This document shows, one piece after another, positions 57,575-64,000 of a DNA stretch of 64,000 nt. The notes beneath the pieces were generated by a model, which saw nothing but the letters and a program-made list of their open reading frames with translations, made no database searches and was not told the DNA's origin. Source of the stretch: Stenogyne calaminthoides (taxonomy: Eukaryota > Streptophyta > Magnoliopsida > Lamiales > Lamiaceae); contig JBBCBC010000001.1 in the NCBI GenBank assembly GCA_037126765.1, positions 35,572,804 to 35,636,803 on the forward strand, given 5' to 3'. The position numbers were made by a program, and so were the translations under genes. Every line of letters starts with the position of its first letter. Positions within the stretch are counted from its first letter, which is position 1.

Positions 57575-59933
57575 TGTTGGGGTTATACTAGAAAGTATGT
57601 TTTTACTTTGTATAACCAAACTGAATTTCTTATTTATTTGCTAAAATAAATTATTTATCACTGTTGCATTAAATATGATTGAATGTTATATATATTTATT
57701 GCATACCCGTTCAATAAATAGTACGTGTTACATTGTAGTTAATTTGGTGATACCAGATCACAGAAGATCAAATTAACAGTTCCTTGTAACTAAGTACAAA
57801 ATTCACAAACCAGATGGAAATGAACAACCCATCGTGAAAGGTTGAAGTGTAAAGCTCAAATTGACTTGTCTTGACCAAGAGATTACATTAGTGCATTATG
57901 ATGCGCTGAATAGGACCTACAGGAGGATAAATTCTTTAGCACTGAATATGTAAGAATTAGACCTCAGTGGTTCGTTATTTCTTAATCTCCGTTCCTTAAA
58001 TAGGATCGTGTGAAATTAATAACTATTGTGTTGACTTATGATGAGAAGAGAGTCAACGTGATTCGATACCTTATATCTTGGGCAATATTATTAATTACAC
58101 GACGATTGCTAAGATTTAATACGGAGAATCGTGTGCAAGCACGTCGTGCTTGATTTGTCCCCTTGGTGGGCTCAGAAGCTTTATCATACCAAATCTTGCA
58201 AGTGGAAATTTATTTCCGGTATGGATAATAATGTTGAGATGTCTTTACTCCAAGGATAAAGATATTAATTAATATAAAGCTTTTTCAGTGGCTTAATTAA
58301 TTAGTGGACTAGATAATCTTAAACACGTGAAATAATAACCGAGAGCCATATTATTGCAGCATCTTAATATGGATTAAGATGGATAGTTCAATATTAATTT
58401 TATAGTGGAGTAAATTAATATTAATGGGCTTGGATAATATTTTGGCTTAATATTATAAATTCATAGCCCATTGGAGGTTCAATCTTAATTCTCCTAAAGG
58501 CCCCTCAAATAGCCCAATTGAAGTCCAATTAATGAAAATGAGAAAAAAAATATTATTGCCTATTTTTCCATGATTATTTTCGAAAATAATGAGTAGGAGA
58601 GAGAAAAAGATTTTCTTGATTTTCTTGGAAAGATTTTATGGAATAAGTATTCTTGAGATACAAGTTTATCCTATAAATTCAAGAAAGGTAAAAGATCTTA
58701 TTTTTTCCCTATTTTATTTGATATTTTTGAAAATAATGGACAAGAAGGGAGGAAAAGATTTTGCTGGGAGATATTTTGGGAAATAGAATATATTGGATAT
58801 ATTCAAGATTGTATCTTGAGGAAGAAGCAAGAAATTTCCCAAGAGCCCAAGAAAGGTAAGATTGTATGGATAATAATGTTGAGATGTCTTTACTCCAAGG
58901 ATAAATATATTAATTAATATAAAGCTTTTTCAGTGGCTTAATTAATTAGTGGACTAGATAATCTTAAACACGAAAAATAATAATCGGGGGCCATATTATT
59001 GCAGCATCTTAATATGGATTAAGATGGATAGTTCAATATTAATTTTATAATGGAGTAAATTAATATTAATGGGCTTGGATAATATTTTGGCTTAATATTA
59101 TAAATTCATAGTCCATTGGAGGTTCAATCTTAATTCTCCTAAAGGCCCCTCAAATAGCCCAATTGAAGTCCAATTAATGAAAATGAGAAAAAAAATATTA
59201 TTGCCTATTTTTTCATAATTTTTTTCGAAAATAATGAGTAGGAGAGAGAAAAAGATTTTCTTGATTTTCTTGGAAAGATTTTATAGAATAAGTATTCTTG
59301 AAATACAAGTTTATCCCATAAATTCAAGAAAGGTAAAAGATCTTATTTTTTCCCTATTTTATTTGATATTTTTTAAAATAATGGACAAGAAAGGAGGAGA
59401 AGATTTTGTTGGGAGATATTTTGGAAAATAGAATATATTGGATATATTCAAGATTGTATCTTGAGGAAGAAGCAAGGAAATTTCCCAACAGCCCAACAAG
59501 GCTAAACTTTCGTCCCCCCCCCCAGTCCTATAAATAGGGGATGAATTTTTCATCCCCAATGCAATTTCATGTGTTGGAAAAATTAGAAATCCACAAAGGT
59601 AGTGACAAATATTTTTAGTTTTCTCCTTTATTAAAATCGTTCGTGAGAATCCTCCCACCGGATTACGTTCGTGGACTTGGGACATATTTGAGAAGGCACT
59701 TTGGGTTGATCCATCGTCTCAACGGTTGTCTCTACAAGAGGTATGTGATTTCGTAACTCCTAGATTCCGCATGCTTAGGATTTACGTGAATTACGTGTAA
59801 GCATGTTGTTATTGCTTATTTAATTATTATGTTGAATTAATTTAGATTGATTCATGTTAGTAATTAATTGAATAATTTAAATATATATTTAAATACACCT
59901 CGAATAGATCTGGGCACCCCGTATTTCCCAACA
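57575..59933 (+). mobile_element. Solo copia LTR Sol-3, enlarged by a tandem duplication
   Basis: It starts TGTTGGGGTTATACTAG and ends TTTCCCAACA, 2359 bp, with a TATA box at about 59528-59534. The target duplication is perfect: ACCTC (57570-57574 and 59934-59938). It interrupts exon 1 of the Tat-1 antisense gene inside the conserved domain. Confidence 0.96.
58219..59508 (+). repeat. 645-bp tandem duplication inside Sol-3
   Basis: GTATGGATAATAATG begins at 58219 and again at 58864. The two units (58219-58863 and 58864-59508) match throughout with a few percent difference. Sol-1 and Sol-2 have one copy, which explains the extra length of Sol-3. Confidence 0.92.
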
Positions 59934-60452
59934 ACCTCGAGATCGTCGAGTGGAGTGGGAACCGGACTCCAGCTTCAAGGGTGTCAAGGTTCACGGAGAT
60001 ACAACCCTCAGGCGGTGTCGGCGCCCAAAAGAACACGTCCTGCGAAATCCTATATTTTCGTCGGAGACAGGGAAACCAGTCCGCGGTCATAATACTTTTA
60101 ACCCCATTTGCTTCGAGATCATTTTCACTAGCAAGACAATGGGGCTGATCGGGAGGGGTCATTCGTTCTCCCTGACATATGCTTCATAAGGGGGGCTAGT
60201 GAGTCATTCCGTCAGCCTGGAGGTCACTTCATCTCCCCCTCCACCGTCGCCGCCATGGCGGCCCGATGGAGTCTCTAGCTCTACGCTCCGTATTATGTTG
60301 GATGCATTTCAAGAGGTGGCACTATCGGAGATATATACCACCTCCACCGGAATTCCAGACGCTTCACTTATCGGCGCTTTCCCCAACTCTCGGGGGCGAC
60401 TTTCCCATGCCGTGTTATCAGAGCCACTAATGCTTACCTCGATCGGATCCAT

Positions 60453-60949
60453 ACCCACACTCCCAAGAAAGAAACAATAGAAGAACGGAATAGAGAAGAG
60501 GAACACGGGTTTTACCTACGACGGTGACCAGAGGTTGATGAAAAAAAAAGAGTCGCTGCAAAATTGAAATGATTTGAAGACGGAAGAAATTTTTAGGGCT
60601 CGAAACTTTTTTGCAGCAAATGGAAAGTGAAAAATGAAAGGCGAAACACCTATATATAGCCCTCAAAATTCGGTGCCCAACCCCGAATTTCCCGAGTTTT
60701 GGGGGGCTTTTTTTGCAAATAATTGTGCGCGTGCTCGGCACACTATTGTTTCCCAAGTCGTGTGTTGGCTCAGTCGCAATGATTGTGACAGTGGTGCTAT
60801 ACCCAAGGCCAACTCGAGGCAGTTGGAGACGTGACACGAAGGTTCACTTCGATACTTGGAAACATCACCGTCATCATTTCTTAGGCATACGGAAAGGGCC
60901 CGAGGCCGATCAACCATTTCAACATTCTCCTCGGCCAGAAACAACAACC
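60453..60949 (-). promoter_or_regulatory. Promoter region of the Tat-1 antisense gene
   Basis: On the minus strand CTATATATAGG (TATA core 60658-60651) lies about 200 bp before the ATG at 60452, a normal plant spacing with a 5' UTR. The remainder, up to the Tat polypurine tract at 60950, has no clear coding content. This suggests the antisense gene does not depend on the LTR promoter. Confidence 0.55.
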
Positions 60950-61508
60950 GACCTGGGGGCTATTGTTACTATCGGTCAAGATTATTCCGAGTCAACGGTC
61001 AACCTAGGAGCTCGGACAGGTAAGCAGGAGTTACCCGCTGGAGTCAACACGACCGCCGGTCAAGTGACCATTAAGAGGCGACCATGTGGCATGGTCGCCA
61101 CGTCAACCTATGAAGAGGACCCATCCAGCGAGCAAGGCTATGACGGGCGAACAAGACAAATAATATCTTGCTCGGCCCCAGGCCGAGCAAGATCTTCCTC
61201 GGCTCCTCTATCCACGCAAGCAGTCTAGCATGGCCAAGCAGCCTGCCTGGATAGTTGCCCACCAAGTTTTCAAGAGATAAGACCAAGCAACAACTCAAGC
61301 AAGACACTTGGCACTTAGTTAGGCCCAAATGAATATAAGGAGGACACCTCCTGCTAGGCCATGTAATACAAATAGGAAGAAAATTCAGTAATAAAGGACT
61401 TTTGATCCAATTCACCTACTTACACTTAAATATTCTAAAACTCTCTAAATCGTATGTGTTCTTGGTCAAGAAATCAAACACTTGACTTTGTTTGTTGGTT
61501 GAAATCCA
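60950..61508 (+). repeat. Tat-type polypurine tract and 3' LTR
   Basis: GACCTGGGGGCTAT (60950-60963) is a typical Tat polypurine tract and is followed by TGTTACTATCGG, the LTR start at 60964. Inside are a TATA-like aatataagg (about 61331-61339) and a polyadenylation-like aataaa (about 61391). The right end is uncertain; CCA at 61506-61508 is the best TG...CA partner. The 5' LTR is not in the window, so the boundary cannot be confirmed. Confidence 0.65.
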
Positions 61509-61642
61509 ATGCCACATCATCTAAATAAATATTTTGACTGACAATAACATGTCACATTTTTATTCAAGACAACACACATGGTCTGTAATGATAAAATGAG
61601 ATCGCTAGAAGAAAAGGTCGTGATATTTATACATTTTGACAA
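61509..61642. other. Short host intergenic stretch
   Basis: AT-rich sequence between the Tat LTR and the MITE; nothing recognised. Confidence 0.5.
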
Positions 61643-61651
61643 ATTAATCAC

Positions 61652-61971
61652 GAGTAAAATTTATTTTTGGTCCCACATGACACGGTACCTCACGATTTTG
61701 GTCCCAACACTCATCACGTTGGTCCCATAATCATTTTTCCATGCAATTTTGGTCCCACCATTACGTTTTTCCATTAAAGTCAGCTGCAGTTTTGAGACCA
61801 AATCGTGAGGTACCGTGTCCTCTGTGGGACCAAAAATTCAGCTGACTTTAATGAAAAGCGTAATGGTGGGACCAAAATTGCATGAAAAATAATTTTGGCA
61901 TCAAAGTGGTGGGTATTGGGACCAAAATCGTGTGGTATCGTGTCTTGTGGGACCAAAAATGATTTTACTCC
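61652..61971. mobile_element. Foldback MITE, 320 bp, with 9-bp target duplication
   Basis: Two long arms (about 61652-61793 and 61836-61971) are near-complements, starting GAGTAAAAT and ending ATTTTACTCC. They contain repeated TTTGGTCCCAC motifs and a central partial copy. ATTAATCAC occurs on both sides (61643-61651 and 61972-61980). A 9-bp duplication with long terminal inverted repeats suggests a Mutator-type non-autonomous element. Confidence 0.85.
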
Positions 61972-61976
61972 ATTAA

Positions 61977-62849
61977 TCACTGAAAGAATCTGTGGACTAA
62001 ATGCCCAAATCTGTCCATCTCATCAGCAGGCAAAGAAACCATGGCAGCAACTCCACCATCAATGGCGTCAGCAAAAACCCAACAAATATCCTTCCTATGA
62101 TTCGCCACGGGGCAACAATAAATCGGCTTGCCCCATGGATACACCACCTCATCAAGCCCTAACCTCAACCATGAAGTGACCAAATAGTCCCCATGAGGAA
62201 CCCCTCTGTGCATCTCTAGCCAATCAAAAGCCGACTTCACATACTCACTCGTCATTTCCCTAGCCCCTTCCGAAATGGTCTCCGCAACATCCGAAATCGG
62301 CCCATTTTTTAGCTCCTCGAATGTCGTGGAAACCCTAAAGGGTAGCACGCCGTTGCCACTGAATGAAAGTGGCAACGACGGGTCCACCCTAGGCAGGATA
62401 TTGATAGCGTAGAGAAGAGTCGAGCTCGTGTCTTTCTTGTCGCCGGAGAGGGCTTTGCACCGCCATATAAGGGCGGCAACCACCGTGAAGCTGCTGACGT
62501 GTTTAGTTGCAACGGTTTTTGCCTTGTTTTTTAGGTTTGTGATGTCATTTGGGCTGAATTTGAAGATTCTAACCTCCAGTTGTTCCCGAATGCAATCGTA
62601 CACTGGGGGGCGCGAACCTTCTCCGACGGGGAGGTTGAGGTCGAGGTACTCAGGGTGGAGGAACGACACCCGCAGTGGAGATCGGGCAACGAGGAGGCGG
62701 CGATTGGTGCAAGGGATGGCAAACAAGAGTTTGTCATTGAAAGCTTGGGATGCAAGGTTTTCAGTGAATGTCTTGGCGGCTAGTCCGTCGAATAATATGT
62801 GATTTATTGACATGCCAATTGAGAAACCACCACACTTGAATGACGTTAC
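61977..62849 (-). CDS. BAHD acyltransferase, last exon (290 residues)
   Basis: BAHD enzymes transfer acyl groups from CoA thioesters to alcohols or amines in the cytosol. The exon begins after an acceptor (TTTCAG, AG at 62851-62850) with VTSFKCGGFSIGMSINHILF. This is the intron position most BAHD genes share, in phase 0. The catalytic HxxxD motif is HILFDG, with His as residue 17 of the exon. SSFTVVAALIWRC is the usual second conserved block. The C-terminal DFGWG motif is VYPWG here (DEVVYPWGKP), keeping Trp and Gly but not Asp. The frame is fully open to TGA 61979-61977. Exon 1, about 150 residues, is not visible and must lie to the right. The substrate cannot be told. Confidence 0.9.
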   Translation of the reverse strand, partial: VTSFKCGGFSIGMSINHILFDGLAAKTFTENLASQAFNDKLLFAIPCTNRRLLVARSPLRVSFLHPEYLDLNLPVGEGSRPPVYDCIREQLEVRIFKFSPNDITNLKNKAKTVATKHVSSFTVVAALIWRCKALSGDKKDTSSTLLYAINILPRVDPSLPLSFSGNGVLPFRVSTTFEELKNGPISDVAETISEGAREMTSEYVKSAFDWLEMHRGVPHGDYLVTSWLRLGLDEVVYPWGKPIYCCPVANHRKDICWVFADAIDGGVAAMVSLPADEMDRFGHLVHRFFQ

Positions 62850-62899
62850 CTGAAATAATTATCAAACATATAATATATATGCATAATTTATCAATGAGC

Positions 62900-63046
62900 A
62901 GGTCTCCTGTGTAATTCATGTGCATTTTTAAAACGTGCAACTTGTTTTTCTGAAAAGTGTAATTTTTTTATTGTAAAATAAATTGAACGTTTCAACAAAA
63001 TAAATCGCATGTTTTAAAAATGCACTTCAGGTGCACGGTGCACCTG
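62900..63046. repeat. Small foldback repeat
   Basis: GTGCATTTTTAAAACGTGC (62920-62938) and GCATGTTTTAAAAATGCAC (63007-63025) are inverted copies. A palindrome, CAGGTGCACGGTGCACCTG, sits at 63028-63046. It is probably a degenerate MITE; no target duplication was identified. Confidence 0.5.
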
Positions 63047-63176
63047 ATGCATACCTTACTTTGCCTTTATTTTTTAGAGTTTATGAAACATATTTGGTCT
63101 TGTAGTGTATCGGGTCGTGCTATTTTACTTGCACGTGCATTCACAACTCTAACCTTTTACAAAATATAAATATCTT

Positions 63177-63474
63177 AAATATTTGGCAAATACTTGTGTG
63201 CACCCGTTGCACTAATTTAGAATTGATGCAATTGAATTTTTTTAGTTTTTTTTTTTTTCATTTTAAGTTTTTTTTTAATCGGTCCAGACCCAACCGGCCC
63301 TAGTGGTTCATGGTTCACCCGACCCGAATGATTCATGGTTTAGGGTTTAGTGTTCATGGTTTAAAGTTTAGGTATAGGGTTTAGGGTTCATAGTTCATCC
63401 AAATTAAAATTGAATCAAATTGCACCAATTGCATCTTGTGCAATTGGTGCACACAAGCATCACTCGAAATATTT
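63177..63474. repeat. Foldback repeat (MITE-like), about 300 bp
   Basis: The ends are inverted: AAATATTT followed by CTTGTGTGCACC on the left, and the complement on the right (GGTGCACACAAG, then AAATATTT). The interior has poly-T and telomere-like words. Possible 8-bp flanks atatctta and atatccta differ by one base. Confidence 0.6.
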
Positions 63475-63560
63475 ATATCCTAAAAGGTCTCTCGTATTTT
63501 CTTAAGGTGATACCTTTCATTTTTTAAAGCCCGTTTAAAGTCCGTTTATCTTCTAATTTA

Positions 63561-63862
63561 CTCCCTCCATTCCAAAGTTATTTACCTTTTTTTTCCCAAA
63601 AGGCCCGTCCCAAACTTATTTACCCATTTTCATAAAAGACAATAAAATAACTATACCTTTTCAACTATCCTCTCCAAACATCTCAAAATTATATTTCATG
63701 TCATTATTTTTACCTACAAAAAGTCATTCATTTTAATAATAAAGTAGAAAGGACAATACGTTCAACCAAAAGCCACTTTATCACTTAAAATACTAATAAA
63801 TAATTCCTACATTAAAACCCGTGTCAAAAGCAAAGGGGTAAATAACTTTGGGACGGAGGGTG
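63561..63862. mobile_element. Stowaway-type MITE, 302 bp
   Basis: The left end CTCCCTCCATTCCAAAGTTA and the right end (complement of ACCCTCCGTCCCAAAGTTA) are the classical Stowaway terminal inverted repeats. TA flanks both sides (63559-63560 and 63863-63864). It is a non-autonomous Tc1/mariner element. Confidence 0.92.
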
Positions 63863-64000
63863 TATAATTTTTTATAATTCTGAAATGGTATTAAAACCAG
63901 CTTGAGTTTTTTTACTCCACAATCAATTCTCCACATTCAATATTGATAATTGAGTTACAAATATTTTTGGTCAGGTACTTTCACTTCTTTTTTATTTTTC

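Larger units (their letters stand above)
53791..60452 (-). pseudogene. Tat-1 antisense accessory gene, spliced and cut by two solo LTRs
   Basis: The start is the ATG at 60452 (MDPIEVSISGSDNTAW). Exon 1 holds the PF04195-like domain (NLDTLEAGVRFPLHSTISRLL, broken by Sol-3, then HPNCWHIIMGILTLFGLE and LPSKIKDWSKKFWFVEGD). Introns with good borders lie at 57246-57184 (63 bp), 57009-56940 (70 bp) and 56525-56452 (74 bp). Exon 3 carries SVADLQKMAGERAHHEVSKK, a Lys/Ala-rich stretch. Exon 4 has a helical, coiled-coil-like part (ATLEHLVDQMNEVNKG), is broken by Sol-2, and ends in an Ala/Pro/Glu-rich tail (DKEPNPANE) at 53791. Stops near 60311 and frameshifts show decay. It runs opposite to the retroelement that contains it; function unknown. 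Confidence 0.7.
62850..64000 (-). other. Intron of the BAHD gene, running out of the window
   Basis: No sequence matching a BAHD first exon is found on the minus strand up to 64000, so the intron is longer than 1.15 kb. It is AT-rich and holds three MITE-like foldbacks (62900-63046, 63177-63474, 63561-63862) and short telomere-like words. Confidence 0.65.

Noticed and set aside
58589..59431. Two near-identical 65-codon ORFs
   Set aside because: They are copies produced by the 645-bp duplication inside an LTR; Lys/Ile/Phe-rich AT sequence, no protein evidence.
60713..61228. 171-codon plus-strand ORF
   Set aside because: It crosses the Tat polypurine tract and LTR start, so it is not a gene.

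Overview
This window is plant nuclear DNA, almost certainly from a eudicot. Nearly all of it is nested LTR retrotransposons. One fragment of a host gene, a BAHD acyltransferase, sits at the right edge. Plant features seen directly are Ty1/copia and Ty3/gypsy elements with tRNA-type primer-binding sites, GT-AG introns of 60-75 bp, a Stowaway-type MITE, and a BAHD exon that starts at the family's usual intron position. I cannot name the species. I saw no rRNA or tRNA gene, CRISPR array or bacterial-type operon. The element names below (Cop-1, Sire-1 and so on) are local labels.

Layout, left to right. (1) 1-5276: decayed copia element Cop-1 (+); its 5' LTR lies outside the window. (2) 5277-36012: a large SIRE-type copia element, Sire-2 (-), with its 5' LTR on the right (34282-36012), then gag, pol and a long accessory ('env-like') gene running left. 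It is split by a complete SIRE element, Sire-1 (9233-23922, +, perfect 5-bp target duplication), and by a coding-free mini-SIRE, Sire-3 (25706-28080, +). (3) 36013-36866 and 49360-49745: two halves of another SIRE-type LTR (Sire-5), split by a complete Athila-like gypsy element, Gyp-1 (36867-49359, -). The left LTR of Gyp-1 in turn carries a solo SIRE LTR (37074-38619). (4) 49746-61508: remains of two Tat-type gypsy accessory genes in opposite orientations, cut by three solo LTRs of one copia family (51518-53232, 54106-55829, 57575-59933), and ended by a Tat-type 3' LTR. (5) 61509-64000: host DNA with the last exon of a BAHD acyltransferase (-), a foldback MITE inserted exactly at its stop codon, and further MITEs in its intron.

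Two themes stand out. First, three retroelements here carry an extra gene with its own promoter signals, introns, or both: the sense accessory genes of Sire-1 and Sire-2, and the antisense gene of the Tat element. Second, long patches of Sire-1 and of the first Sire-3 LTR have lost almost every CAG/CTG triplet, which read as CG, CCG or CGG instead. The sister LTRs keep CAG/CTG at the same places. The change follows the CHG methylation context on both strands, so I read it as a long-read basecalling artefact. Many of the apparent frameshifts in Sire-1 probably come from it and not from real decay.

Order of insertion, inferred from the nesting: Tat elements, then Sire-5; Sire-2 and Gyp-1 into Sire-5; Cop-1, Sire-1 and Sire-3 into Sire-2; the solo SIRE LTR into Gyp-1; and the three solo copia LTRs into the Tat remains.
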